64,000 nucleotides of DNA from Antedon mediterranea (lineage: Eukaryota > Echinodermata > Crinoidea > Comatulida > Antedonidae), in NCBI RefSeq assembly GCF_964355755.1, contig NC_092672.1, forward strand, positions 8,864,001 to 8,928,000, read 5' to 3'. The translations under genes and the position numbers were made by a program. Position 1 is the stretch's first letter. Each line of letters opens with the position of its first letter. Below, piece after piece: positions 24,721 through 39,700 of this stretch. The notes below the pieces were generated by a model. That model was not told the origin of the DNA and made no database searches. It was given only the letters and a program-made list of their open reading frames with translations.

Positions 24721-27304
24721 AGAATAAATAAAACTATCAGATGCGTTTGAATCATTTGCAATGTTATATTAAGTTTTTTTCTCGAATCATGACACAAAAT
24801 GTCAAACTCGTTAAATGGATACAAAATGTCGCCACATAGTTCTAACGCGTTTACTTAAAGAAGCGTTGAGATTATCACAAAGGACAGGATATTGATAAAA
24901 GTCTTTCCTGAAAGTTACACTACTCCAAAACTATAATTGTAATACATTTATGTTAAACAGTAATGGAACTTAAGCGTACAAGTATATGATTAGTTAATGA
25001 TTAATCTATTTAACTAAAGTAGACAGATATAAAGTACTTCTAAATAATATGTTTGATTTCATCAAGAACCTAGAACTTAAATCAAATTTCCAGGAAATCA
25101 CTAAACTATCTATAAGTAAATAAATACAAAGTGAACTATAGAACATGTTCAAATAATTGCTCAATATCCACGAAGGAAATGATACATAACTACTCTGTCT
25201 AAAATAAGAAAATAAATAAAATAAAGCTTACCTTAACCGTATTCAAATTCAGCCAGATATAAGATCTTACATTTCAACGGAAGGAAATTCTCAATACAGT
25301 ACTGCAAAACTATCTATAATTAAAATAAATAAAAACTATTTAAATATTTTTTCTTTATATATACCGTATAACTATTTTAAAATAGATAGAAATAGACACC
25401 TATTAATTAATTTCAAATAAGTAGAAGTCGATATTTTCTAGAGGAACTTCTACATAGTATGGTGTTCATTAAAATATGTAAATATTAAAGTATGGTACTG
25501 TATAAACTACATAAAGAAAAAAGGAATTTCTCGATACTATTAAACCAAATAAATAAAAATTAAAGTTCCTTAAAAACGTGTGCATATTCATTAAAAAATA
25601 TAATTTAAGACAAGATTTTGCGTATTTAAATTCATCAAGATATTACTGAATTTTTTCAGATATTCAGATTTTCAGATAAAAGATATTATTAGTATTTATA
25701 TTATTAAAAACAAATTAAAATAATAAATGTTGATAAACTTATAACTACAATCAAAATAAATAAAATCCAGATACCTTCTAACAGACGTGTGTAAATTCAA
25801 CTAGAAGCAAGAACTCAATTTTAAATCTGAATCAGGTAAGTGTATCAATACAAAAGCTCTTTGAATTTATTACACGGTATTTGTAAACGAGACGATTTGT
25901 GTGAATTTTACAGATTCGCCTTTTATAAGGTGAAATACAAGCGTTTGCAAATAAAAATAAGTTCAAACAAATAACCTCTTTAGTGATAAAACGTCAGAGT
26001 ATACCGTGAGTATAGTAGGTTTGTTTTTAAGTATTATTTCCATCTGATATTACATCTACACAGCTACTTAATGTGCGGCTATACGATTAAAATGTGATGT
26101 AATGGGTAACAGTGTAAGCAAGAAAAAATATGTGTCTACATAGAAAATATGCAAAGGCAGATTGTCAAATAGATGCCGATGATGATAATGATAACGAGAT
26201 GAGTAGACCACTGATGATTATGAGTAGACAATTATGATGACGTCAGATGAGTAGACCACGACTGATGATTAGAGTAGACAATTGTGATGACAAGAATGAC
26301 GTCAGATATGGTAATTGTGATAATGACAAACGATGGAGAATGTTAAATGTAAAATTATACAAACAAAATGGCAAAAATGTTTAACAGAAGGTGTAAGACG
26401 ATGTTGATGACACAAAGAGGAGCAGACGATATTATGAATGACAACAATGATGTCAGAGATCAGACAATTATGGTAATTATGATGTAAAACGATGGATAAT
26501 GGTAAAAATTACGAAACTCTGTTAAGCAGGCCGATGTTGATGGTACAAAGGGGATAAGACAATATTAATGAAGACAACATGATGTAAGATATGACAAATA
26601 TGGCCGATATAATAACAACGACTGATTATGATGAAAACAAAAAACTATTATTGAATCACCATTGATTCTAGTTTTCGTATTTAATATTAGGTTAATTGAC
26701 ACAAAAACACTTACTTACAATTATATTACACGACAGTTTTATTCATAAAGCAAACGTGGTTAGTGCAGTGTAGTGATTAACAGTATATTAAAAATATCAG
26801 TTTTCCTTGTAAAGTCGATATTGAAACTATACATTGGTATCCTATTAAACTCGTTTTCATAATTATTATACAATAGTCGGTGGTATAACGAGCCTTCGTG
26901 CTTTTATAAAGCATTATATTGTCATTAAGAACTACTTTTTTTTTTTAATGAAAACTGCAATAACAATCTTTTGTATCGTAAACATGTTTCATATCGTATT
27001 AGATTGACCGAATAAATGTTTTAAAAATCACGCGTGTAGCTATTAGTGTATTATTATACACCGAATCCAAAGCGTTATTACGATAAAATATCGATTTTAC
27101 TGGCTATTTCTCTATGCGCAATAAAAAAATTCAAGGTAAAAATTAAATCAATTAAACTTTTGTTATGTTGTTTTGTTGACCAATATATTAATTTGAACGT
27201 GACCGCCAATATAACCTAATTTTCCAAGTAATGAGTGACGTAAACAGATCCATTTTTGTTTTGTTTGAGATGATTTTTAGATTAACGTTTTTAGCGACGT
27301 TAGA
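24721..27304. other. Intergenic spacer, very AT-rich; diverged ATGATG-rich duplication
   Basis: No gene was seen. From 26160 to 26610 the sequence is built of GATGAT, GACAAT and GAGTAGAC words. It contains two diverged copies of a block of about 155 bp, marked by AAACGATGGAGAATG near 26328 and AAACGATGGATAATG near 26488. Confidence 0.45.
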
Positions 27305-27376
27305 GCAAGTGAGTTGACTAATCACTAGCGATATTCCGGGTGATATATCGCGTCGTGATTGGTCAGATTACTTGTG
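27305..27376. repeat. Imperfect inverted repeat downstream of CFAP251
   Basis: GCAAGTGAGTTGACTAATCAC pairs imperfectly with GTGATTGGTCAGATTACTTG, around a centre containing CGATATTCCGGG and ATATATCG. It lies about 200 bp beyond the CFAP251 stop codon. It may be a tiny foldback element or a 3' end structure; the sequence does not say which. Confidence 0.45.
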
Positions 27377-27578
27377 TTGAGCCCAAGTTGGAACCATGCT
27401 TAATACAAACATTTTAACTGAATACAATGTAATTGTAAACACATAAAATTAATTTTCTAATATATACAATATATCTTTTTTTACTATTCTCAAACAAAAA
27501 GTACATTACAAAATTAGTTTTTACAAGGCATAAAATGTACAAAGTATAAAAGAAAATCCACTATGAAATCAGCTGGCA

Positions 27579-27790
27579 TCAAACAACAGCTTCCGCATCA
27601 GGTTCGCGGCCAAATCCGAGGATCTCTGCCGCAAACATGTCGGCTGTGATTTCCTCAGGTAGATTTTCATCAATCAGATCAACCGAATTGGTTGAATCAA
27701 ATGTTCCAATCTCTGAACTTCCACCTTCTGCATTAAACCCAAGTAGGGTTGTAATGTATTCAGCAACCTCTGCTTCTGTCATGTGTTCCC
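27579..27790 (-). CDS. CFAP251: CFAP251 coding exon 22 (C-terminus and stop)
   Basis: Reads (G)[20 protein letters not shown] and, near the end, [19 protein letters not shown], the family's terminal signature. The TGA stop is at 27579-27581. Acceptor GTTCCGCAG. No canonical AATAAA was found within about 160 bases downstream on the minus strand. Confidence 0.95.
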
Positions 27791-30700
27791 CTGCGGAACA
27801 AATATAATGGTATCCTTTACATCAGGCTGCTTTACATAGTTGTTATAAATTAAACAGGTCTGGAATTAGACTCTGCTTTGTGAGTAGATAAAAATAACAT
27901 TAAGTAAAAGATTACCTCTGGTCTGTAGGATGTCCAGAAGGTGACCTCTCTCAATGGCAGCTTGACCATCAACCTCTTCTAAACCTAAAACCTCAAAAGC
28001 ATGATGGAGTTGATCCACAGAAAGACCAAATGCTGGTCTATGATTCACATATACTGTAATGAAAATGATTTTATATTATAAATTACATTTTAAAAAACTA
28101 ATACAAAGAGACAATTTCACGGACTTAAGCTTTCAGTAAAAGAAAAAAACAGCTTGTTGAAGACACGCAACATTAGTTGAAACAAGGTTTAAAAGTAATT
28201 GTTGTAGGCTCATCTTTGATTACTTTCTCAAACAAATATAGCATTGTCTCAAGAAACCACCAAAAAACTCTTTAAGGTGAAATGGAAAGAATTTAATAAA
28301 ATTACCCAAAATATGGTAGTGGTATGCCTAAATATGGTGGTAGTGATATAACATTACCATGTCCATATATGGGCACTCTTTGATTACTTTCTCAAACAAA
28401 TATAGCATTGTCTCAAGAAACCACCAAAAAACTCTCTAAGGTGAAATGGAAGAATCTAATAAAATTACCCAAAATCTCTAGGCAGCACCGCCTATTTGGT
28501 CAATCATTCTCAATTTCATTAGAATTATTATAAATAATAAATAGCTACCCTTAAGGCTAGATAAATATATAAGTGGTTGTTATCCAATGTTTAAATATTG
28601 TTTTAAAGCTTAAATGTAGTTGAGATTTCTGTATCAAAACTATACCAACAATATTGCTACTGTACAAACAAGTTCACCTATCACAACCTAAACATGACCT
28701 AGTAACTCACTCAAACAATGCACAATCTAATTTCAATATCATTACTATAATGTAATTTCATTCAAACAAACATAATTACTTTAGGTTAATGTTTTTCTGA
28801 ACCATAATAATGCATTCAGAAACTTCATTCTTGATGCTTATGAATTTAGGCTGCAATTAGCCCAGCGTACTCGTTCCTTGTTTTGCATATACACCAAATC
28901 AAAGAAATTCCCTCGAATTAGGCCTAAATAGACATGTGCATGTACATTATGCCCTGGGGTTATTTTTTTATAATTTTGAATGAACTGAGCCTACAAATAT
29001 GTGAATCATTCTTAAACCTCCTTAAATAATAAATGATAGTAAATTTTATTCTATAATAAAAAAAAAAAGCAATTTCACATTCATCAGAATAAAACAAGTT
29101 CAAGTGTGTTTCTCATCTAGATCTACAAAAGAAAAGGCCTTGCCATTCCTACCTCCACCTCAAGGTTTAAAACAAATCAAATTTGTATATAAATATATGT
29201 ATTTAAAAAAAACGGTCTACAGCTTTTTTAGTTTAAACACTCTTGTACAAAATGCCAAAATGTCATATGCATCCAAAAGCAAGTAATTACTACTAATTAT
29301 GCCAATTACAAAATAAACACATTTTTTTAAAGTTTAATATTAAATAAAATATTTACAAATATACTAATGGTTTTTCTGATAAAAAAATTGTCTGGTAGAG
29401 AACAAAAAATATGTTTTATATCAACAAAATAAATAAAAACTCTTTGACTGGAACATATTAGTGGGATGAAAAATAACGTGATTATAAACACTACAACATG
29501 TAAACTGTTTTTGTATTAAATTGAAATAAGTCCAAATATGTGATTTATTGACATAATGTATGTATTTTATTGATTTAATATGCTTTTAGTTTTAATGTAA
29601 TGTTCAATATTTTTGTGTACAACAGAATGTAATGTTATTCATAGCATTGTCTAAATAATGTAAATCGTCTAAAATATTTACAATCAAAACTAAATAAAAT
29701 GTTTATTGAAAACTAAAAAAACAGCACATGCTAATTCAGAACACTTTAACTTTGTTAAATTGATATTATGTAAATATTATAAATTACCGCACAACTCTCA
29801 CTGACATCTATTGTGTGAGACAATAGTTGATTTCTTTAAAACTATTATTAGTTACAAAGCAAAAACAGTTGTTACATTAAGACTATATTTAATCCATTGA
29901 CATTTTCTTTATACCTTTTAATGATTCACACTCATTAGGTAGTTAAAAAAACTATAATATTATTTATAAGAAAAGATTATTTTTAAAACTTATTTCTAGA
30001 TCCATGATGATTATATTGATATTGTGACAGTTCTCCTTTTTAAAACTTTTCCATTTATCAATATTCCTGACTAATCCCTTAAGTTCTGTCTATATTATCA
30101 AACTTTGTGACAAAAAAATGTGATGTGGGCATGATGATGTCATATCACTACCATATTTGGCCATATCACTACCATATTTGGGTACATCATACTTTATTTG
30201 TCACATTATTTTGATAGTGTAGACAGAGCTTTAAAAACTCATCTTTATGTAAGTTTAACAAAATAAAAATGTAATGTAAGTTTTTACTTCCTCATCTTTT
30301 TGGAATTCCACCTCCCTCCTCTCAGCTCTATGGACCTCTCATAATGAAACTTTATTTTTTTATTTAGAAATCGACTTTGAATTTAACCAATTGTGAATGC
30401 ACTGAAATATTGTTGTAAAGGTCTCAAATAAAACCTCACTTTGTGGCATTAAAAATTGTTGGTAAATTACAATTACAACATGGAGTACATGACTCTTCAA
30501 TGACTTTCTTTCTAAACCAAGTTAGTGGTACTGTATTGGCCATCAGGGAAATCTGAAGACTAAATAACCAGATTTTAACCATGAGATGGGTAAAGCAAGT
30601 AGGTCTAAATTGGAGAAAGCTTTTCTTCTTCTTTCTAAGTTTAAAATCTAGTTGAACTAGCATAAGTTTGTGGATTATTAAAACTTTTAATATGTCATTT

Positions 30701-33700
30701 TTTTTTTCTATGGATTTAAAGTTAGAAATAAAGAGAAATGAATGAATTAATTTAAATATATTTAATGTTTTATTTACCACTGCAAAGTGTAGTATTTTTT
30801 GAAAGATCATATTCTTCTGAATACATTAACCAATGAGTACATCTTAAATATTATACTTTTCTCCGCTGTGATAATATCCTACAAAACCTCTTATGGTTCA
30901 CTTAAATAATAAAAATATGTTTCCTTCAATTTACTGAAAAGAAAAATCTCGAGAGAATGAATTACATTTCATTTCTGAGTTGAAATATCCCATTTTGATG
31001 ATTGAACAAAGAGACAAATTGTATCGCGATTTTATGTCAGTCTCATTTTATGATAAATCACCTAACATATAAAAAGAAGACTTTTGTGTTTCAATAAGAT
31101 GAACTCTAAGTATTAAGCTATTTCAAAACTATAATCAATTATTATTTGAAGAGATAAAATGTATTCTTTCCTCTAGTAGTTTAGTCACAAAATTATGGTT
31201 GTTACGTGCTTCTCTTTATATCTCATTTTGAAAATTCTTCTTTAAATCTTTTATGCTGTTTAATAATAGTTCAAAATGTTTACATTCAACAGCCTGAGGG
31301 TATAGTCTGGTATATACTAATGAACTATTAATTTGCTATCGTTAAATCTATTTATCATTTTTCAATATATTAAAAAACTTACTTATATATTAATATTAAT
31401 TACTATCATTAGTAAAGGATAATGGAAAATACATGTGTGATGGAATTTGCATTGCAACTGCAATTTACTTGATGATTATATAATCCAAAAATAGTCTATT
31501 ATAAGAATAAAGATTTTTCTAGTTCAAAAGATAACAAATAAATTCCTTTGTGCTGTGAATGTTGGGTACACAATATTGTGTCATGAGACACCTGCTATCC
31601 ACCTGTCCAACATCCTCCCACAATTCAAAAAAAAAAAGATGCTCATGCACGTCTTATTATGGACTCTGCGATTGCATGATGAAACACCAACATTAACAAA
31701 GCAACAGAGCGTAATAAACGTCTTTGCTTTCAAACTAATCGCCATTGTAAGCTCTTTCCCATAATTGTTTGATTCGGAAATCAGGGTAGTGGTGAAACTA
31801 CCGCAGCATCAAAAGATGTACATGTGTGTTGAGATGTCCATTACGGTCCGTTTCACCTTTGGCGCCGTGTTGTAGAAATGCGTAAAAAGGTCATGGGAAG
31901 TAAACATAACCGAGTATCTCGCGGAATCAATATAAAGTACCTTTGCAGGTCTCCCACAAACTGTACAATAAATCTTGTTCGTTTGTTTCATGTAACAGGT
32001 GCGGATTGGAAACTACAGAATGTATTATGTGAGATACACATGATATGGACATATAAAATAGATGATGGTATGATGATTCAACCAAAAGAGAATTAGTCAA
32101 CATTTGAATTTGCTTCGGTTTATTTAGTTAGCAACTAAAAAAATTAATCAAGGCTTTTAAAAACTTAATTTTACATCTCCCTGAATGAAGGATTTTTCAC
32201 ACATGGTCCATTCAAGCACTAGTTCAGGCGTACAGCATTAGCATCTTTTCGTTTTCATGTTGCGCCGGGTGGAGTGTTCGTACATGTTACTTTACTATAA
32301 ATGTAATAAAGTAATATTTTGTAAAAACATTTTACCTAATCCTTTTCTATTTTTTATTTGAAATAAAATTTAAAATTTAATTTGAAAATGATGTATTTTC
32401 TTAAGAATTGAAATATAATAATACATTGTAATGATAAGTGTCTGCATCTTTATACTTGTTAGTTAATGATTTTAAATGGAATATAATATTCTTTTATTCT
32501 ATTACATTTTTACGAGATACTGCCATATCAGCTTACTAAATCACAAGTATTCACAATATTAAGTTTATGGTATTAATACTTTGTAAAATACATATGAATA
32601 ATATCATAATTCATATTAATAGTGGAAAATATGAATAAAAAACTGTTATCTAACAAGATATAATACCTACCATAGAAAACAAAAAATAATTATAGGAAAA
32701 AAAATAATTTTGTCTATATAAGATACAATCGTCTACAATGCGGCTTGCTGTATATACTGAAATCTATAGTGTTTAGGTAAAAAAAATTCAAAACAATTTT
32801 AAACTACATCGTGATGAAGAAATCTATTTTTTTTTAAAGCTGGCTGTTTACTTTTACATTTTGATTATTTTTTTTTATCTCAATTTAAATTTAAGCACTG
32901 GCATAGTAAAAACAACATATTTTTGCCAAGTTTACTTTATGTTAGTAAGTTTTTTCATGATATTGATAGTGTCCACAAGTTTTATTTTCTTTACAAATAG
33001 CTATTCCAAATATATGCATATATAATATAGCTATTACAAATACATATCTCGGTGTGCTACTCTGGTAGGCACTGCGCTGCTGGCTGTAGTGGGTCGGTAG
33101 AGAGCCTAATCCTAATTTTCTCAGTTTCCGGTAGAGCTTGATGACAATAATAAATACCGTTACCAACAGACCAAGCCTACTGATTTTCTTGCATAAAACA
33201 AAGGAAGTTCGATAAGTTTTTTTATAGAACTATAGGATATCATTTATACTGTCTTTGATAAAAATAATTTTTTAAAAAATCCAATCAAATGACATCATGA
33301 TCAGTAAAAACAATAACATCGTTGTATTGTCACGATATTATTGCTCTTACCAATCATGACGTCATTTGATTGGACGTGTGAAAATATAATTTTCATCAAA
33401 GGCAGCATAGATGGCTATCCTATAGTGCTAGGATGAAAAATTTTAAATTTCTTTTGTTTCAGGTGTGAAAAATGCATATTTATCTATTTATCGTCGATCT
33501 TTATTGTCCTAGTGTAAATGGGCCTTTAAGCTAATGTATTTCTGAGCCCTAAAATTTATTGTTGTCATCTTGTTTTACTTTTAACTATTGTTTCATTTAC
33601 TTTTTAAAACAGAAATAATAAGTTAGTGATAAAGACAAATAATTAATATGCAGAATAATGACAATGATTATGTCACGATATAGAAATGATCATGATGAAA

Positions 33701-36700
33701 TGATGTTTTTTCATGATATTGATAGTGTCCACAAGTTTTATTTTCTTTACAAATAGCTATTCCAAATATATGCATATATAATATAGCTATTACAAATACA
33801 TATCTCGGTGTGCTACTCTGGTAGGCACTGCGCTGCTGGCTGTAGTGGGTCGGTAGAGAGCCTAATCCTAATTTTCTCAGTTTCCGGTAGAGCTTGATGA
33901 CAATAATAAATACCGTTACCAACAGACCAAGCCTACTGATTTTCTTGCATAAAACAAAGGAAGTTCGATAAGTTTTTTTATAGAACTATAGGATATCATT
34001 TATACTGTCTTTGATAAAAATAATTTTTTAAAAAATCCAATCAAATGACATCATGATCAGTAAAAACAATAACATCGTTGTATTGTCACGATATTATTGC
34101 TCTTACCAATCATGACGTCATTTGATTGGACGTGTGAAAATATAATTTTCATCAAAGGCAGCATAGATGGCTATCCTATAGTGCTAGGATGAAAAATTTT
34201 AAATTTCTTTTGTTTCAGGTGTGAAAAATGCATATTTATCTATTTATCGTCGATCTTTATTGTCCTAGTGTAAATGGGCCTTTAAGCTAATGTATTTCTG
34301 AGCCCTAAAATTTATTGTTGTCATCTTGTTTTACTTTTAACTATTGTTTCATTTACTTTTTAAAACAGAAATAATAAGTTAGTGATAAAGACAAATAATT
34401 AATATGCAGAATAATGACAATGATTATGTCACGATATAGAAATGATCATGATGAAATGATGTTTATTGATTACAGTAACTGTTAAAAAAGAAGTTCATTG
34501 TCATTATTCTGTCGACTTACATTTGATAAATGTTCCCAGATCAATGCAGTCAACATATTTGCCCGTTTCCACATACTTGCTAAACTTGACCTCATTAACC
34601 ATATCTTCTACTTCTTGTTCGGAGGGATACAATCCCATTGCTCGCATGACAAATGGAACTTCTGACAACGGAATTTCTGTAGACACCACACGTGTATCCA
34701 TTGTGTCGATCCCTTGACTATAATGATACAAAAATTCTTTTTAAAATAAAGTAGAAAAAACCAAACACGCTGTTTTCCTTCAATTAAAAGAAACAATAAT
34801 AAAATTATCCTGCCTTCTGATATTACGGTTATTGAATGTTTAGTTTAAAATACCGTTTTATTATATTAGGAAGTTGTTTTCTAGGGCTTTGTACATTGTT
34901 ACAGCGGTGATAATAATGTATATTTTAATTAGGCTTCATTTTATTATACAATACAATTGTTGGTAGGCCTACAATTTAGAACACAGATTTAAGTATGAAT
35001 GCAAAATCTTCCCTGCAAGCTTTATGCCCATCCCTCAAGCTTGTGAAATAATTAAGTAATACTATACATAAATAGTTTTATGGTATTAAATACATTTTTT
35101 TAAATCATTATTTTAAAATCTAGTAAAAAAGGCATATTATACAAACATACATACTACTCCTTCATGTACATTTCTTAATTTTATCTTGAAGTAATGTAGG
35201 TGGATTTCAAATAAAATATCTATTTCAATCTATAGGTAAAATAATACTCTTTTCTTTTTTTACATCATATTTTAAATGTTTTATTTAGACTGTATATTAT
35301 CCATAGTCTGGCTTTGCAACTGTTTCAAGTTTTAGTATAACATATGATAAATATATATTAAATGCTTCCACAATAAAGCAAACCATGTTCTAATAGTAGC
35401 CAAGAATTTGTGTAAAAGCCAGTATTTTCCCGTAGGACCAATAATATATATATTTATATGAAAATAAACAGAATATTGAGGTCAGAGTTATTTGGAGGTT
35501 TTATTTTTTGAGACTGTAAAATATTTTAGAAGATCAAAAAAAAATAACCAATATGATTCGTGTTATAAATATGATTATTTTTAATTTTTAATACCGATGG
35601 AATAATAAGAGTAGTGAAATTTATTAACTAAATCTTAAAAATTGTTTTTTAATTTATTAAAAAATCAATTGATTATAAAAATATGTTTGTGTAGGTAGGA
35701 GGAGGGATGATGTTTATATTAACGAGAAATATGGATTTCAATTCTTTTGTATTAATAATCATGGTATTATAAATTCAAGTATAAAAACATCATAAACATT
35801 ATTACGTACAGATAAAAATATGGATACTCTCTTAAACAGCTTATTTATACAACAAATTCTTAATATTGTATTGCAGGAAAATAATAGAATCGCCAAGTCC
35901 TATTATTTATATTATTTTTGTCTTATATTATCATCTATTGAAATGGAAATTAAATTGTTTTTTGTTTTACTGTAAAATAGTAAGGTTTAAACATAAAAAA
36001 TTATTGCCGATTTCAAAGAAAACCGCTATTTACTTAAATAACAGCCACTCTGAAATACATTTCAGAAATCAATATACATAAACAGCTCTATGGATATCTC
36101 TTTCACTTCATCCAGTCAGTGTACTTTTTCTTTTTGGTAATCAGCTTTGTAAAAACAGTTTCTTTGGGTAATAATAATGACAGGACTTATTTTTATAAAT
36201 AATTAAAACAAAACTGACCATAATAAGATCTAAAGCGCATCAATGTACTCAAGGGACTTGTGGAAAACCAAAAAAACTAATCAATCAATCTAAAAAACTA
36301 CCAAATTAAGACAAAAACCCATATAACTGCATTTCGTTTACCAGCAATTTTAGGTGCAAAGACCAGCAAGTACATAACTCACAGGTGTTCTAAGACATGA
36401 GCATCAATTAGACAAAATATCTAAAATCTAAATACCATTTAAATACACTGTACAATACAATGTTTTACATAGGCTGTGGATGTACTGTAGGCCTATATAC
36501 TGTGTATAAATAAAATACACGGACAACAACAACTTCACATTGCAGTATAAAGTTATAATTAACCTTTCTAACTAACTTACTAATTAAGTAAATGAGAAAT
36601 TGATATAACTTGCAACATTCCAACACGTACCAATACATTTTTAAAATAACAAGTCAATTGCAATGAGAAATGAATTACTCCAAACGAAGATGTAAAAGTA

Positions 36701-39700
36701 CCAATTAATCTACCAACTAATTTTCGGACAAACTAATTAAAAAATGATTAACTACACTCATAAATTAATTAATTAAACTAATAACCTTTCGACACTATCA
36801 AATAAGAGATTTATTTTGTCTTTTAAAAACATGAAAAATTTTTCAATTGGTCAAAGTGAATCAATATTATGCGACATTAAAATGAAATACTGAAAAAAAC
36901 AAAAACAAAAATTTCAGAAGGACTATCTTTAATATTGGGTGATCTCTTACAAGATTGTTTACTAGAGGGCCTAGTACAGGATCATGTTCTGCATGCCCGG
37001 GGAGACAACACTCTACTCTTTTCAACTAGTGTACCAAGTTCTTTAACATACATGTGTATGTAGACAAGATTAGGGATTAATATTGCATTGAAGGATGAGG
37101 CAATGAGAATAAATATTATCTTGCCGGAAAATGGCATAAACCTATGCCCCTCAGATGCATCAGAGATCATTACAACATACCGCTCTCTCAAATACTTTTT
37201 TATTCCAAATGGCAACATTTTTTGTGTTAAAGTATAACAAAATAGTGGACTACTGTATACAGTACCTTCTTAACTGAGCATAGTAGAAGTAGTTCTCTAG
37301 CTCTCTGAACAGTACACCATCTCGACCTCCCTCTAGTAGTCCATAGAATGGTATTAGATCATCTCCACCAAGCCTGGCAACTGCTTCAAGAGCTCTGAAA
37401 AGATTTCAATGCAGTAATTCTTATCTGTAAAGTTATTCTCCAACCAAGTCAGAAAAACTTAACAATATGCCTATGTTTCCCTGTTAATAAACAAATTAAA
37501 AAAATCAATGAAATTTTGTGTTTTTCATAGTTGTTGTGGTTCACCAGTAATAGTATTACATGTACACAAGTTTGAAAGAAAGTGTGATGTGGCCAAATAT
37601 GGTAGTGATATGACATCATCGTGTACATAAATGGGTACATCACATTTTTCCCACATAAAGTTTGATAGTGCCAAACCCTTCTCATATTAATAAATATAGT
37701 TTTAAAAATAACAATTTAAAATAAAATTAGTGAGTTTAATTGGGTCACAGACACAAAAGTGTCACTATAATTTAAGACTGAGTTACTCAACTCTGACACA
37801 AATAGGAGAAACAAAACCAGTTTAAAATAATAATAATATAATTAATATTACACAATCAAGCAGAGAATGTATCCATACGAGTTGTACACAGCAACATATA
37901 AACAAATTTGATTACAATTTCTTACAGAGCCATATTAATGAATAGTTTTAACAAAGGGTACATTAACTCCTCATAGACACACATCATTAGTTTCTGTCAT
38001 TTGGAATCAGTGGACAATTTGCATATACATGCAGTTTCTACATTGTCACAAGAACAACACATACATTATCACAGCCTATGCAAGAATGCCTCTATCATAG
38101 GCCTATAATTTCAGCAAACACATTAAAAAGGATAAAGCAATAGGTTAATTTTAGCAGTTTATTTTACAATTTAGGCTTGGGTAAAACAATTTTCTAAAAC
38201 ACACAGGCCTATTGTAAATTTTCTTCTGCTAAATAAGTTTGTACAGTACACCGGGATAATCATTCAAAAAGTTAATGATGTATGATTATGAAACATTCAA
38301 CCTTTATGATGATCAAATGAAGGAACATTGAATGATGTTTTGCCTTTAATTACTTGGAGATATTTGATCATATGTCAGCAATGTTAACGTCATTTAACTT
38401 CTCAATTAACTACCAAATTGAAAGTTGAAATGAAAAAAACAGAACATTTGTTAAATTAAGCAATAGATTCAGGTCAACAGTGCAATTGGGTTAAGCTGAT
38501 CTCTTTTTCATAGCGATAGCTACCAACATGATGTTGTTAGTAATAAATGTTAACAGAATTTTATCACATGATGGCATTATAAAATATCATCATTAACTGT
38601 CCAAACGGGTACATTTTTGTTAGGCTTTTAAACAATTTTGTTTAACAATCTTTACCATCAAAAGTAAATATTTTCATCTTTTTTCACATACATATAAATT
38701 GATAGGATTACTACCTTAATTGACAAGAATCATAGAGTTCAACCAAAATATGTTGTGGGAGGACAGTAGGCTCTAGGGTGAAGAAATGAGTTACCTCAGG
38801 GCAGAACATATAAACCCTGGGGTAAAAAAGCAGTCCCCAAGGCCAGATTAACCAGACTATAGGCATAGTAATTGTGTCTGCGAGTTATTGCGATTGAAAA
38901 GCATCTTAAAATGCATAGGCATGTGCTAGGCTAGCTTCTAAAGGGGATTGCATAGCTGGATGTGAATACTTAATGATAGTGTACATGGTTTTAGTAATAT
39001 AAAAGTTAATGCACTTGACATAGATTCGTACAACCGCAGGCTAGATAGGTACAAGATGTCACGACTTCTTAATGAGTACAGCTTAGTTTAAGTATACATG
39101 CTCAACAAAATTGTAAATGAAAGAAAACAATGTAAACACGTACCATACATGTAACAAGTTAGTGTTTAAAAAGGCATGCAAGAATCTACTATTGTTTTTT
39201 GAAAGGTTTAATGTTATCAATCATAAAGTACTGCTTCATTTCATACTTAGTGAAACGTTTATAAACTGTAATATGGCCATGTACTTAAGGGTTGCTTTCA
39301 AATTTACGATTTGTTGTTGACACATGGTGCAAACCATGATTTTGAAATGTAACAGAACTATGCTTTTTGAAACTTTAACTAAAAATTAAATTTAACACCT
39401 ATTTAATGTTTGAGTTTGATCCCGTCTCAGTCCGCACATTTCATAACATTTTCCACCATTATAAATATCTGTTATCATTATTATTATTATTATACAGTAG
39501 CAATTTTATGTCAACATCATGATGAGTTTTATACTTACTGAACGTTGACGTTCCACATGTGAACAACTGCATCCGTACCACCAGCTGTGAACACATGCCT
39601 ACCATCATTGCTACTCGCTAGGTTCACAACCTATAGATATAAAATATAAGCAAATTACTAAGTTTCATTGAACATGATTTATAACAAAAATATTCTTTTT

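Larger units (their letters stand above)
32949..34460. repeat. Perfect-looking tandem duplication, two copies of 756 bp
   Basis: Copy 1 is 32949-33704 and copy 2 is 33705-34460, joined without any spacer. Every stretch I compared is identical, including the short minus-strand open frame at 32942-33166, which recurs at offset 756. Both ends abut GTTT. Identity implies a very recent duplication, or an assembly artefact joining two haplotypes. Confidence 0.93.
28054..34520. other. CFAP251 intron 20, 6.5 kb
   Basis: Holds the 103-bp direct repeats near 28.2-28.5 kb, a full palindromic MITE near 30.1 kb and the 756-bp tandem duplication at its upstream end. The remaining AT-rich stretches, about 28.5-30.0 and 30.3-32.9 kb, show only short chance open frames. 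Confidence 0.7.

Noticed and set aside
32942-33922. Two paralogous small genes (74 and 84 codons)
   Set aside because: They are identical because the underlying 756-bp intronic segment is duplicated; the frame overlaps foldback flanks and shows no domain.
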